From Symmachiella macrocystis (GTDB lineage: Bacteria > Planctomycetota > Planctomycetia > Planctomycetales > Planctomycetaceae), in the NCBI RefSeq assembly GCF_007860075.1, contig NZ_SJPP01000001.1, positions 930,001-994,000 of the forward strand: 64,000 nt of DNA. The letters run 5' to 3'. The notes beneath the pieces are model-generated. The model searched no databases and was not told the DNA's origin. It was given only the letters and a program-made list of their open reading frames with translations. Position 1 is the stretch's first letter; every line of letters begins with the position of its first letter. The position numbers and the translations under genes are program-made. Below are positions 26,017 through 35,818 of the stretch, piece after piece.

Positions 26017-27855
26017 ATGAACATCGCTCAACAACACACCCAACGCGCCGCATGGTTCACTCGCACGCTGCACATCGCCGCAGTGTTGGCACTCCTCGCT
26101 TGCTCCTCCTGTTCGCGCATCGATGAAGAAGGCAAGGTCTTACGTTTGCCATTGCGCGCCGACGACCCCAAATCGCTCGACCCGGTCCAAGGTTCAACGG
26201 TCTACGACAATAAAGCCACCTGCCAAGTCTACGAAACCTTAGTCCAATACAAGTACCTCATCCGTCCCCCGGAATTAGAACCGCTGTTGCTCAGCGAGAT
26301 GCCCACAATTTCCGAGGACCGACTCACCTACCATTTCAAACTCAAACCGGGCGTCCTCTTCCACGATGACCCCTGTTTCCCCGAAGGCAAAGGTCGCGAA
26401 CTAGTGACCGACGACGTCTTCTACTCTTGGAAACGGATGGCCGACAATGGCAACAACCCCAAGAGTTGGTGGCTGCTCAAAGACACCATCAAAGGTTTCG
26501 ACGAATACCGCGAAAAACAAAACGCAGCCGTCGAAGCCAAACAGGCCTCCTTCGATTACGACGCACCAGTCGCCGGCATGCAAAAAATCAACGATCACGA
26601 ATTTCGCGTGATTCTCAAGCAGCCCGTCCAGCGGTTCATGTGGGTGCTCGCCATGTTCCAAACCGCGATCGTCCCCCGCGAGGCGGTCGAGGAGTACGGG
26701 GATCGCTTTGGCCGGCATCCCGTGGGAACCGGTGCGTTTACCCTCGCCGAAGAAGACTGGCGGCCCGGACAGCGGATGGTCTTTTACAAAAACCCCAGCT
26801 ACCACCCCTGCTATTACCCCACTGAACACATGCCGAGCGATGTCGCCGCCGGCTGGACCAAAGACGCAGGCAAACGCTTGCCGCTCGTCGACCGCCTGGA
26901 GTTCCAATTCTTTGTCCAAGACCAACCGATGTGGCTATCGTTTCGCACCGGAAAAATCGACTACACACAAGTCCCCGATGAATACTTTGACGAAGCCTTT
27001 CTCAAACGCACCAAAACATTGCGGCCCAAATTAGTCCGCGAAGGCATCACCACACAGAACGTGGAATTGCTCGACTTCATCTTCCGCGGATTCAACATGG
27101 AAGACGAATTGTTGGGTGGCTATGGCGAGAAACAAAAAAAACTCCGCCAGGCCATTTCGCTGGCCATCGATCTGGACGAATTCAACGAAGCCTTTTACAG
27201 CGGCATCAACTCCGTCTACGACGGCCCCATCCCCCCCGGACTAGAAGGCTTTCCCCCCAACGGCAAAGCCGACATCAGCTATCGCGGCCCCAACTTGGAA
27301 CGCGCCCGGCAACTGCTCGCCGAAGCGGGATATCCAGAAGGCAAAGGCTTACCCAGAATCGAATTCTATACAAGTAGCGGAAGAAACAACGTTGAGCAGA
27401 CCGAATTACTGAAACGTCAACTCTCCAAAATCAATGTGGAAATCAACGCTCAGATCGTCGAATTCTCCACCCTGATCGAAAAAGTACACAACAAGAAGGC
27501 CCCCTTCTTCGGATTCGCCTGGGGTTCCGACTACCCCGATGCAGAAAACAACCTCGCCCTGTTTTACAGCCCCAACGCCGCCCCCGGTTCCAACAGCTTT
27601 AATTACAGCCGCCCGGAATACGACCGCCTGTACGAACAGATCCGCAGCATGCCCCCCTCTCCCGAACGGACGGAACTCTACATCAAAATGCGGGACATGG
27701 TCATCGAAGACACCCCTTACACTGGCTCCATGGGTCGCACGCGGTTTTATCTGATCAACCCCTGGCTGAAAAACTTCAAAGTCACCGAAGACTTCTACAA
27801 CTGGCCCAAATACCTAGACGTCAGCCAGCGCGGTGTGTATCCCTCAGAGAACTAA
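26017..27855 (+). CDS. Peptide ABC transporter substrate-binding lipoprotein (SBP_bac_5)
   Basis: Oligopeptide/dipeptide-binding protein (family 5) that delivers ligand to the two permeases encoded directly downstream. Residues about 18-32 form a hydrophobic signal ending LLACSSCSR, with a lipobox-type Cys, so it is probably anchored as a lipoprotein. The mature part has the family's opening LPLRADDPKSLDPVQGSTVY, then LVTDDVFYSWKRMAD, HEFRVILKQPVQRFMWVLAM, GTGAFTLAEEDWRPGQRMVF and a C-terminal DYPDAENNLALFY. 612 residues is long but usual for planctomycete members. ATG 26017 is used. Together with 27918-30106 it forms an importer operon. Confidence 0.92.
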   Translation: MNIAQQHTQRAAWFTRTLHIAAVLALLACSSCSRIDEEGKVLRLPLRADDPKSLDPVQGSTVYDNKATCQVYETLVQYKYLIRPPELEPLLLSEMPTISEDRLTYHFKLKPGVLFHDDPCFPEGKGRELVTDDVFYSWKRMADNGNNPKSWWLLKDTIKGFDEYREKQNAAVEAKQASFDYDAPVAGMQKINDHEFRVILKQPVQRFMWVLAMFQTAIVPREAVEEYGDRFGRHPVGTGAFTLAEEDWRPGQRMVFYKNPSYHPCYYPTEHMPSDVAAGWTKDAGKRLPLVDRLEFQFFVQDQPMWLSFRTGKIDYTQVPDEYFDEAFLKRTKTLRPKLVREGITTQNVELLDFIFRGFNMEDELLGGYGEKQKKLRQAISLAIDLDEFNEAFYSGINSVYDGPIPPGLEGFPPNGKADISYRGPNLERARQLLAEAGYPEGKGLPRIEFYTSSGRNNVEQTELLKRQLSKINVEINAQIVEFSTLIEKVHNKKAPFFGFAWGSDYPDAENNLALFYSPNAAPGSNSFNYSRPEYDRLYEQIRSMPPSPERTELYIKMRDMVIEDTPYTGSMGRTRFYLINPWLKNFKVTEDFYNWPKYLDVSQRGVYPSEN

Positions 27856-27917
27856 TGCGGTTTCCCTTCGAAGCCACTGATTCGCTATCCCTGCAACCTG
27901 ACTAAAGTGACCGAGCT

Positions 27918-28871
27918 ATGTGGTCCTACATCATTCGCCGTTTGATCTATTACATCCCCGTCTATCTGGGTGTCATCCTGATGGTCATGGCCATCCTCCG
28001 TATCCAGGATCCGGTGGCGATCCATCTGGGCAAAAACGCCACGCCGGAAAAAATCGCAGTCACGCAAAAAGCCTTCGGTTTAGACAAGCCGTTCATGACG
28101 CAATATGCCACGTTTCTGAAAAAACTCGTCACATTCGACTTCACCGAACAAAGCTGGGATTTCCCCGGCGTCACTGTCGGCAGCATGATCCGCCGCTCGA
28201 TCGTTCCCAGCCTCTCCATCACCGTTCCGGCGCTCATCCTGACCACGATCCTCTCCATTTGCGTCGGCATGATCTCCGCCTATTACCGCGGGCGGACCGT
28301 CGACAAAACATTGGTCTTTTTCGCTGTCTTGGGCATGTGCATCAGCGTGTTAGTCTACATCATTTTAGGACAATACTTCGGAGCCTATTTGATCTACAAA
28401 AAGACCGGACATGAACTCTTCGCCATTCAAGGCTACGAGCCGGGACTCCAGTACTGGGCGCATTACTGCCTGCTTCCCGTGTTGATCTCGGTCATCGTCG
28501 CCATGGGCTACGACACACGCTTCTACCGCGCAGTGATGGTCGAGGAAACCGGCCGCGATTACATCAAAACCGCCCGCGCCAAAGGGGTCACCAAACGCAA
28601 AGTCATGTTCGTGCACATGCTCAAAAACGCCATGATCCCCATCGTCACCCAGGTGATGATCACCCTCCCCTTTTTAATCACCGGCTCAATCGTACTCGAA
28701 ATGTACTTCGGGATTCCCGGCATGGGGCGGGCGCTGATCATGGCCGTCAATGCCAAAGACTTCCCGGTGATCCAAGCCTTCACCGCTGTCTTCGCCGCTC
28801 TATTCATCTTCACCATCATTCTCACCGATGTGCTCTACGCCCTGGTTGATCCGAGGATTCGCCTCTCATGA
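27918..28871 (+). CDS. Peptide ABC transporter permease, DppB/OppB-like
   Basis: Inner-membrane permease of 317 residues with about six helices, first MWSYIIRRLIYYIPVYLGVI. The EAA loop that contacts the ATPase is visible as DYIKTARAKGVTKRKVMFVH (residues about 215-234). The DppB-type large periplasmic segment lies between helices 1 and 2. ATG 27918 follows the binding-protein stop by 62 bases. Its stop overlaps the start of the second permease (ATGA-type junction at 28868-28871), so the two are coupled. Confidence 0.93.
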   Translation: MWSYIIRRLIYYIPVYLGVILMVMAILRIQDPVAIHLGKNATPEKIAVTQKAFGLDKPFMTQYATFLKKLVTFDFTEQSWDFPGVTVGSMIRRSIVPSLSITVPALILTTILSICVGMISAYYRGRTVDKTLVFFAVLGMCISVLVYIILGQYFGAYLIYKKTGHELFAIQGYEPGLQYWAHYCLLPVLISVIVAMGYDTRFYRAVMVEETGRDYIKTARAKGVTKRKVMFVHMLKNAMIPIVTQVMITLPFLITGSIVLEMYFGIPGMGRALIMAVNAKDFPVIQAFTAVFAALFIFTIILTDVLYALVDPRIRLS

Positions 28872-30106
28872 TTTTGAATTGGAAAGAATCCCGGGCCGCC
28901 CGAAAATTCTTCCGCAGCCGGTCATCGATCCTGGCGCTGCTCGTCATTTCCGCTTATCTGGCAATCGCGGTCGTGATCCTGGTACCGGAAATGTATTTCG
29001 ATTTCCGCAGCTGGCAGGATAAAGACTACACACCTCCGAAAAATTACGGGTTCATCAATTTGGAGCAAACCGAAGGCCGGGTCGGCACCAAAAACATGCC
29101 CGGATTCTTTCTCCAGCCGGAACCGGAAAAACGCTTGCAACACTGCGAGCAACTGTTAGAAATCGTCGACCGCGCGCTCAAGAACCCCGATCCACAAACT
29201 GCCCTTGCTGAAATCGATTTCGGCACCCTCAAAGTCGCCGACCTGCCCCAGCCGGAATTGAAAACCCTGGTCGATCAAGGTTGGAAGACCTTCGACACTT
29301 TGGCCACCAGTGCTAACCTCAACGAAGCGCCCGAGCAGTTATCTAAACTGGCCGAATTAGAGCAAATCGTCAATCAACTCTACCCGCCACCCACTGGCTG
29401 GCAGGGGGCTTGGCGCAGCTTTGAAATGCTTTTGGGAACCGACCGCCAAGGACGCTCCATCATGTTGCGGGCGATCTACTCCATCAAAGTCGCCATGCAA
29501 ATCGGCATCGTCACCGCTCTGTTCGCCGTCTTATTTGGCGGTTTCCTGGGAGTCGCTGCCGGATTTTTCGGCGGCTGGGTCGACCATCTGGTGATCTGGC
29601 TTTACACCACCTTTTCCTCGATCCCCAACCTCGTCCTCTTGGTGCTGTTGGCCTATATGTTCACCGGCACCACCTGGGACGGCACGCTGATTCCCGTCTA
29701 TGTCGCCTTCGGACTCACCTTTTGGATCGGTCCCTGCCGCGTATTACGAGGCGAGACGCTAAAGATCAAAGAGCTGGAATACGTCCAGGCGGCCACAGCC
29801 ATGGGTTGCGGGCGAGTCTACATCATGCTGCGGCACATCATCCCCAACACAGCTCACTTACTTCTGATCAACTTTTCACTGCTCTTCATCGGCGCGATCA
29901 AGTCCGAAGTCATCCTCAGTTTTCTAGGACTGGGCGTCAAACGCGGACCAAGCTGGGGCATCATGATCAGTCAGTCCGGATCGGAAGTCATCAACAGCTT
30001 CTTCTGGCAAATCGGCGCAGCCACCGCCTTCATGTTCGGCCTAGTCCTCGCCTTCAACATAGTCTCCGACGCCCTACAAGACGCCTTCGACCCCCGACAC
30101 CAGTGA
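28868..30106 (+). CDS. Peptide ABC transporter permease, DppC/OppC-like, with insert
   Basis: Second permease of the importer. Its EAA loop is visible as EYVQAATAMGCGRVYIMLRH. Its hallmark LLGTDRQGRS entry to the transmembrane domain lies only at residue about 190, because about 130 charged residues (from RVGTKNMPGFFLQ through ALKNPDPQTALAE to PPTGW) are inserted between helix 1 and helix 2. A typical DppC is about 300 residues; this one is 412. No DppD/DppF ATPase gene follows: the next gene is convergent. The ATPase would have to be encoded elsewhere. Confidence 0.9.
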   Translation: MILNWKESRAARKFFRSRSSILALLVISAYLAIAVVILVPEMYFDFRSWQDKDYTPPKNYGFINLEQTEGRVGTKNMPGFFLQPEPEKRLQHCEQLLEIVDRALKNPDPQTALAEIDFGTLKVADLPQPELKTLVDQGWKTFDTLATSANLNEAPEQLSKLAELEQIVNQLYPPPTGWQGAWRSFEMLLGTDRQGRSIMLRAIYSIKVAMQIGIVTALFAVLFGGFLGVAAGFFGGWVDHLVIWLYTTFSSIPNLVLLVLLAYMFTGTTWDGTLIPVYVAFGLTFWIGPCRVLRGETLKIKELEYVQAATAMGCGRVYIMLRHIIPNTAHLLLINFSLLFIGAIKSEVILSFLGLGVKRGPSWGIMISQSGSEVINSFFWQIGAATAFMFGLVLAFNIVSDALQDAFDPRHQ

Positions 30107-30116
30107 GGCCAGACTG

Positions 30117-30250
30117 TCGGTTATAGACCGTAGGCGGTAGGAAGCGAGGCGTGAGGCCACAGGCCCGAGAAAAGTTAGTTGTGCGCGGGTCTCCCGACCC
30201 CGCACTCCCCCCGACCGAAGGTCTCCCCACCCCCAGCCACCAACCAAACC
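30117..30250 (+). repeat. Composite intergenic repeat, copy 12
   Basis: Contains TATAGACCGTAGGCGGTAGG, GAGGCGTGAGGCCACAGGCC and a complete double hairpin element (about 30177-30227). It lies between convergent genes and runs up to the stop of the prepilin peptidase gene. Confidence 0.85.
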
Positions 30251-30251
30251 A

Positions 30252-31475
30252 CTACCACCCCCCGCCACCACCCCACCGCCGAGACTGCAACCGCCCCCGC
30301 CCCGCATCTCCACCCGGCCACGCATTGCGCCGCCATTGCCCCTGATCCGGATCAATCACTTCGCTCGCCAGAAAAGACAACTGGTCCCCCGAGGTCCATT
30401 CCTCAAAGAACTCTTCCTCCGCTTCAAAGCCGAACAGACGTTTGATCCCCAGCCACATCCCTAACAGCGATGCCAACGCGCACAGCATCACCAAACCAAC
30501 AACCGGTAAAAAGACGCCCAAGGAAAAGATCTGGTCCGTGTTCGCCCAGATCTGCTGCCAAAACAGCACGACCACCACAGCGGCCAGACTCAAATACGGT
30601 CCAAATGGAATTTCGCGATTCCGCAAAAAAATCCACGACGGCACCACTGTGATCAATGCAAACAAAGGCGCCAGAAAAAACACGATCGCAGCCGCCTGCC
30701 ACCCCAAAAAGCTGCCGATCATCGCCAATAAAATCACATCGCCAAACCCGATCGCCTCCCGGCCCAACACCCGCTCACCCAAGATACGCACCGACCACAC
30801 AATCCCGCCGCCCACCACCAACCCAAACAAACTGACAACCAAGCCATGTAAATGCGGCCAACGTTCAATCCACTCCGGTCGCCCCTGAAAAGCGGCCAAC
30901 CACGACCATTCCCCCTGCGCCAACTGTTCAAAGAACGCCAAATGCGGTTGCTGATACCACACTTCCGTTAGAAACACATAAGGCAACAACCACCCGCCCA
31001 GTACCCCCACCGCCATCGCCGGCAACGTCGATCCATCGGGGATGATCTTCAAATCAAAATCAATAAACGTCGCCACAATCAAGGCACAGATCATCACCGC
31101 ATGATACAGAAACCGCAGATGCAACTGCGTCTCGGACAATCCCACCTGAGGTTGGACCTCGAAAGCGTACAGCACCGCCAACAACCCACCCGTCAATAAC
31201 TCGACAACCGCAAATCGCCGCGGAATCCGTCGCCGGCAACCTCCACAGCGCGCCGTTTTCGAGAAGAGACTCGTCAAAGGCAAGCATTGCCACCAACGGC
31301 GCGGTAGCCCGCAGCCATCGCAGGCACGCGGACGCCGGAACAACAGTTTCAATTGCCCAACAAAACTGTCATCGCACGGAAAGCGGACGATACACAGATT
31401 GAGAAACCGCCCAATCAACACCCCCACGGCAAACACGAGGACTAGGCGCAGTGCAAGATCGAAAAGGTGGTCCAT
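30252..31475 (-). CDS. Prepilin peptidase (A24 aspartic protease, PilD/PulO-like)
   Basis: Membrane aspartic protease that cleaves leader peptides of type IV pilins and type II secretion pseudopilins. The N-terminal part has the zinc-binding Cys pairs CDGCGLPRRW and CGGCRRR. Two catalytic Asp stand in FIDFDLKIIPD and in the GFGDVILLAM motif (the G-x-GD element). Several helices follow (VLGGWLLPYVFL; LSLAAVVVVLFW; LVMLCALASLLGM). At 407 residues it is longer than PilD because of an extra cytoplasmic C-terminal tail ending in Arg/Gly/Trp-rich WRRN...RRWGGGGGW that abuts repeat copy 12. ATG 31475 is chosen; GTG 31478 is adjacent. It starts 4 bases after the aroK stop. Confidence 0.88.
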   Translation of the reverse strand: MDHLFDLALRLVLVFAVGVLIGRFLNLCIVRFPCDDSFVGQLKLLFRRPRACDGCGLPRRWWQCLPLTSLFSKTARCGGCRRRIPRRFAVVELLTGGLLAVLYAFEVQPQVGLSETQLHLRFLYHAVMICALIVATFIDFDLKIIPDGSTLPAMAVGVLGGWLLPYVFLTEVWYQQPHLAFFEQLAQGEWSWLAAFQGRPEWIERWPHLHGLVVSLFGLVVGGGIVWSVRILGERVLGREAIGFGDVILLAMIGSFLGWQAAAIVFFLAPLFALITVVPSWIFLRNREIPFGPYLSLAAVVVVLFWQQIWANTDQIFSLGVFLPVVGLVMLCALASLLGMWLGIKRLFGFEAEEEFFEEWTSGDQLSFLASEVIDPDQGQWRRNAWPGGDAGRGRLQSRRWGGGGGW

Positions 31476-31479
31476 CACG

Positions 31480-32013
31480 CTATTGATCCCTCGTTACTTC
31501 ATCGGGCAAAGCGAAGTAAACAGCCGCAGCCACTTCCGCAACTGTCCGCCCTGCCGTATCGATCACAATCGTCGCCGCATCGCGATACAACGGTTCACGA
31601 GCAGTCAATACGCTTTCAACCTCAGCCGTCACCCCCGCATCGGTCAACTGCGGACGGCGCAGTGCCGTGCTGCCATCATCGGAAATCCGTCGACTCAAAT
31701 CCGCAACCGGCGCCTGCAACCAAACCACGGGACCTGCGTCGCGCATCCCGACACGCGTTGCTTCCGCCAAAATCGCCCCGCCCCCCGCCGCTAGTATCAA
31801 TTGCTCCCTGCCAAGCAATTCCGCAATGACCGTCCGTTCCAACTCACGAAACACCGGCTCACCCTGCTCCGCAAAAATTTCGCTGATCGAGCATCCCGCG
31901 CGGCTTTCAATCGCATCATCCGCATCAACGCACGCCCAACCCAGCCGCGCCGACAACAACGCCGCCACAGTCGATTTCCCGCAACCGCGATATCCAATAA
32001 AGGTGATCACCAT
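31480..32013 (-). CDS. aroK: Shikimate kinase
   Basis: Phosphorylates shikimate with ATP in the aromatic amino acid pathway. Walker A GYRGCGKST at residues 7-15; shikimate-binding Asp in DADDAIE and the Arg/Glu pair FRELERTVI; LAAGGGAIL in the family's Gly loop; the Arg-rich lid LTAREPLYRDAA. 177 residues is the normal size. It precedes the prepilin peptidase gene by only a few bases and follows the AroD-AroE gene on the same strand, so two shikimate-pathway genes are neighbours. Upstream (32065-32089) lies a short dispersed motif shared with 46756-46779. Confidence 0.94.
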   Translation of the reverse strand: MVITFIGYRGCGKSTVAALLSARLGWACVDADDAIESRAGCSISEIFAEQGEPVFRELERTVIAELLGREQLILAAGGGAILAEATRVGMRDAGPVVWLQAPVADLSRRISDDGSTALRRPQLTDAGVTAEVESVLTAREPLYRDAATIVIDTAGRTVAEVAAAVYFALPDEVTRDQ

Positions 32014-32064
32014 AGAAACAGCGTCTTACCCGACTACACCGTCGCGGAGAACTCCGCGGAGCTA

Positions 32065-32089
32065 GAACCAGTTTAAAAACCCGGCTGCG
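32065..32089. repeat. GAACCAGTTT-AAAA-CCGG-TGCG dispersed motif, copy 1
   Basis: GAACCAGTTTAAAAACCCGG then CTGCG is nearly identical to 46756-46779 and related to the minus-strand 49796-49813 and to 54232-54250. It lies in the spacer between aroK and the aroD-aroE gene. Confidence 0.55.
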
Positions 32090-32205
32090 ACGATTCTGGA
32101 ACTTGCGTATCAGAAGTAGCGGGACGCGCCGGTGGGGATTGAAACGACTTGTCAGTTCGCGAATCAGCATCGCGAATCAAAATCCGTGCCGCGAACGACA
32201 CACAA

Positions 32206-33720
32206 TCACTCGCCGTCGTATTGGGCGGGAGAGATTTTGTGCCGCAATGTTTCCCGCATCAACTCCAATGGAGCCGCCGTATTGGTGAAGCGTTCATACT
32301 GCGCCGCTGCTTGCCGCACAAACATTTCCACCCCCGTCACTGTTTTGCACAAATGCTCGCGCGCCTCTTTTATTAACATCGTCCGCTCAGGCGTATAAAT
32401 CGTATCAAAAACCAGCATGCCGTCCCGCAGCCAACTTTGTTGAAACGGCGACTTATCCACATCGGGATGCATACCGACCGCCGTACAGTTCACCAAGATG
32501 TCAATAAAGCCACTGCCACGGTTTTCCCATTGGACTTCGCGGCAACCGAATTCCGCTGCCAATTCAACCGCCCGTTGTTGCGTACGATTGGTAATCGTCA
32601 CGTCTGCCTTCGCCTCGCTCAATCCCGCGGCAATCGCCCGCGCCACGCCACCGGCCCCCAGGATCAAAATCCGTCGGCCCGACATCAGTTTTTCGTAACT
32701 GTCGGTCGCTGGATCGAATTTGGGATCCAATCCCAAACAAATCGTCGTCAACGCTGCATCGTAATCCGTATTCGCCGCCACCCATCCCGATTCCGGATCC
32801 TGATACAACGTATTGGCCGCCCCGATCTCCTCGACCGATTGTTCACAAGCGTCCGACACGTCAATCGCCGCCACCTTGTGCGGCAAGGTCACGCTATAAC
32901 CTTTGATGTCCAACCATTGGAAATCTTCCAAGGTTTGCTTAAACACCGAGGGCAGCACATGAAACGGCAAATACGCCTTGTTCAGACCCGCTGTGCGAAA
33001 TGCCCGATTGTGAATCAACGGACTCAAACTATGCGCAATCGGATCCCCCAAGACACCGTAAATCTCCGTCGCCTCGTCGATCTCGTCGTAATGATAAACC
33101 TTCTTCATATCTGAAAACGACAATTGACCCGGCGCCATAGCACGGCCGCTATTGAATGTCGCATACGTAAACGGGGCGCCATATTTCCCAGTCAAAATCC
33201 GGCTGGTCAGCCCCAATTCCCCCATGCAAAAACCAATCGTAGGAACCTTGGCGGCCTGCACGACCTGCAACATTCGGATATTATCCTGCTGCGAATTCGC
33301 CATCGTGACTAACTTCACGACATCCGGATCGTGGCTGCAGAGCCGACGATGGATATCCCACAGATCCTGTGGCGTTTCCTCAAAATCGTGGTGGCTGACG
33401 ATCCGCTTGGTCGAACCATATCGCGGGATGCTCCCCGCAATATCCTCTTCCAGATCGACGTAATCCACTCCGTCGGCGATGGCGTTTCGCAGTATCGTCC
33501 GCCGCTGCTCTTCCGTTCCCCGCCAGCGCCCCTGGTCTTCGCTGCGGCGGCAAGTGATTACCACCGGGCAAGGACGATCCTGCAACAGCCGATTCAAATC
33601 TGGCAGTCGCCCTAGCCAATCCAGCCGCAACTCCACCAACTCCGCCCCACGCTCCGCCAGGGTGCGGTACTCGGCCTGCATCATCTTGTGACGGGTTCTG
33701 CCAATACTAACGCAAATCAT
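32206..33720 (-). CDS. Bifunctional 3-dehydroquinate dehydratase / shikimate dehydrogenase
   Basis: A fusion of two consecutive shikimate-pathway steps (AroD type I plus AroE), as found in plants, chlamydiae and planctomycetes. Residues 1-215: type I dehydroquinase with ELRLDWLG, VITCRR, the active-site His in SHHDFE and the Schiff-base Lys in DVVKLVTMA. Residues about 233-500: shikimate dehydrogenase with YGVLGDPIAHSLSPLIHN (substrate loop), KGYSVTLPHK (catalytic Lys), NTDYDAAL, and the Rossmann loop ILGAGGVARAIA with TNRTQQRA for NADP. 504 residues, ATG 33720, intact. Confidence 0.95.
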   Translation of the reverse strand: MICVSIGRTRHKMMQAEYRTLAERGAELVELRLDWLGRLPDLNRLLQDRPCPVVITCRRSEDQGRWRGTEEQRRTILRNAIADGVDYVDLEEDIAGSIPRYGSTKRIVSHHDFEETPQDLWDIHRRLCSHDPDVVKLVTMANSQQDNIRMLQVVQAAKVPTIGFCMGELGLTSRILTGKYGAPFTYATFNSGRAMAPGQLSFSDMKKVYHYDEIDEATEIYGVLGDPIAHSLSPLIHNRAFRTAGLNKAYLPFHVLPSVFKQTLEDFQWLDIKGYSVTLPHKVAAIDVSDACEQSVEEIGAANTLYQDPESGWVAANTDYDAALTTICLGLDPKFDPATDSYEKLMSGRRILILGAGGVARAIAAGLSEAKADVTITNRTQQRAVELAAEFGCREVQWENRGSGFIDILVNCTAVGMHPDVDKSPFQQSWLRDGMLVFDTIYTPERTMLIKEAREHLCKTVTGVEMFVRQAAAQYERFTNTAAPLELMRETLRHKISPAQYDGE

Positions 33721-33955
33721 AAGTCGTTAATTTACAGGGTGTTTATCGTCGCGAGCGTAGATCCCCATGCCGTGCACACCATGGCACCGAACCAACGTTA
33801 CGCCCAATTCAGATTCCGAATCGGCAGCAATTCACCAAAACCGGTAGGCCGCCAAATCATCGTCTCCAACATTCGAGTGTAACCCATTTTCGCAGCCGCC
33901 GCACTATGACCGCGGGCTGATCATCAACATTTGATACGGTTTACCCCGCACGCGA

Positions 33956-35818
33956 CTAGCCCAAACGGCCAAATTGCCGATCCAGCTGTGCACGCGACAA
34001 AACCAAGGCCGTCGGCCGACCGTGCGGACAATGATGCGCATCATCCACCAGATGCCGCTGCTCCAACAGACTGTCGATTTCCTCGGGACTCAACCGATGC
34101 CCCGCTTTGATCGCTGCCTTGCAGGACATCATATGCAACAACTCGTCAATCAAATCCCGCCGCGTCGGTTTTTCACCCGATCCCGACAGTTGATCGACCA
34201 CATCCAAAATCAATTGTCGCAAATTCGCCCGCGATAGCATGACCGGATACCGCGTTAACAACACCGTCCCGCCGCCGAATCCCTCAATCCCCAGCCCGAA
34301 TTGCCCCAACAACTCTGCATTTTCCAACAACAACCCCGCCTCTCCCGCACTCAATTCGATGGTTTCCGGGAGCAACAATCGCTGTGATTCCACATCATCG
34401 GCCAACACCCGCCCCCGCAAATGCTCATACATGATCCGCTCATGCAGCGCATGCTGATCGATCACCGCAATCCCCTCCTCGGTTTCGACCACCAGATAAC
34501 AATCGTGCACCTGCATCGCCCGCGGGCGCTCACCCGCATGGAAATCGTTATGCGCCGCATCCCGCCGCGTCTGCATCTCCCCCGCCGGAAAATCCGCAGT
34601 TGGCGTTTCGGATGCACCCGTCTCCCGTCCCTCAATCTCAGCCGCCGACAGCGGAATCGAACGCGGCGCCAGCTCCCAAGTCCCTTCTGACTTTGTCGGC
34701 TTCCACGCAGCAACCTGTTCCCCCGCCCAAGCTACAAGGTCCCGCTGCGCCTCCGCCCGAATTTCCGGTGTCGGCGCCGGTGCCTCCTCGCGCGGCCCCT
34801 CACCCTCCACATTCAAGCGACCGTCGAGATCAACGCTCAAAAACTTCTTCCGCAGCGTCGACAACAACTGCCGATACAGAATTTGACTGTCACGAAAACG
34901 AACTTCCGATTTCGTCGGATGCACGTTTACATCCACCGACTCCGCCGGAACTTCCATGAATAAAAACGTAATTGGATATCGCCCCACCATCAACAACCCG
35001 CGATACGCTTCCCGCAACGCATGATTGAGCGAACGGTCCTGAATCCAACGGCCGTTGAGAAACAAATACTGCCCCTTAGCGGTCGATTTGTTTTGGCTGG
35101 GATGCGCCACATAACCCCACAGTCGCACTCCCTCCTGCTCCGATTCAACCCAAATCAACTTCTCGGCCAACTCCGCCCCATAGAACAATTCCAACCGGTC
35201 GATCATCTTTTCCGTCGCCGGCAAGTCATAAATTACTTTGCGATTGTGTCGTAGCGACAAATGCAACCGCGAATTCGCCAGCGCGATCCGCGTGAATTGT
35301 TCAGTGATATGCCCCATTTCCGTCGCCGGCGTTTTTAAGAATTTGCGACGAACCGGTGTATTACAAAACAGATTGCGAACTTCAATCGTCGTTCCCACCG
35401 GGCAGCCGCACGGTTTCGGTTCGCTCAATTGCCCCCCGTTCACCTCCAATTCAAAGCCCCGCGGATTTTCCGCCTGTCGGCTTCGCAATGAAAATTGGCT
35501 CACTTCGGCAATCGACGCCAGTGCCTCCCCTCGAAAGCCCATCGTATGCACGCTGAAGAGATCTTCAGCGGAGCGAATCTTGCTCGTCGCATGGCTGCTA
35601 ATCGTCAGCAACGCATCGTCGGGATGAATCCCTTCGCCATCATCGGTAATCCGAATCAGCTCACTGCCGCCGGCAGCCACTTCCACTTCGATCCGCGTCG
35701 CCAACGCATCGACGGAATTCTCCAGCATTTCCTTGACCACGCTCGCCGGCCGCTCGATTACCTCACCAGCGGCAATTTTGTTCACCACCGCCGGAGTCAA
35801 TTGTTGAATGCGAGACAT
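33956..35818 (-). CDS. mutL: DNA mismatch repair protein MutL with endonuclease motif
   Basis: Mismatch repair ATPase and nicking endonuclease. The N-terminal GHKL ATPase shows MSRIQQLTPAVVNKIAAGEV, ENSVDA, DDGEGI and TMGFRGEALASI. The C-terminal part, near residue 452, carries DQHALHERIMYE, which fits the DQHA-x2-E-x4-E metal-binding nuclease motif, and then CPHGRPT and QFGRLG, the other endonuclease motifs. This is the MutL type of bacteria that lack MutH. 620 residues from ATG 35818. The same frame stays open upstream to 36160, but family members start at this Met. The middle (residues about 340-430) is a variable Glu/Ala/Pro-rich linker. Confidence 0.95.
   Translation of the reverse strand: MSRIQQLTPAVVNKIAAGEVIERPASVVKEMLENSVDALATRIEVEVAAGGSELIRITDDGEGIHPDDALLTISSHATSKIRSAEDLFSVHTMGFRGEALASIAEVSQFSLRSRQAENPRGFELEVNGGQLSEPKPCGCPVGTTIEVRNLFCNTPVRRKFLKTPATEMGHITEQFTRIALANSRLHLSLRHNRKVIYDLPATEKMIDRLELFYGAELAEKLIWVESEQEGVRLWGYVAHPSQNKSTAKGQYLFLNGRWIQDRSLNHALREAYRGLLMVGRYPITFLFMEVPAESVDVNVHPTKSEVRFRDSQILYRQLLSTLRKKFLSVDLDGRLNVEGEGPREEAPAPTPEIRAEAQRDLVAWAGEQVAAWKPTKSEGTWELAPRSIPLSAAEIEGRETGASETPTADFPAGEMQTRRDAAHNDFHAGERPRAMQVHDCYLVVETEEGIAVIDQHALHERIMYEHLRGRVLADDVESQRLLLPETIELSAGEAGLLLENAELLGQFGLGIEGFGGGTVLLTRYPVMLSRANLRQLILDVVDQLSGSGEKPTRRDLIDELLHMMSCKAAIKAGHRLSPEEIDSLLEQRHLVDDAHHCPHGRPTALVLSRAQLDRQFGRLG

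Noticed and set aside
32437-33114. 225-codon plus-strand frame antisense to aroD-aroE
   Set aside because: Shadow of a well-conserved enzyme gene.
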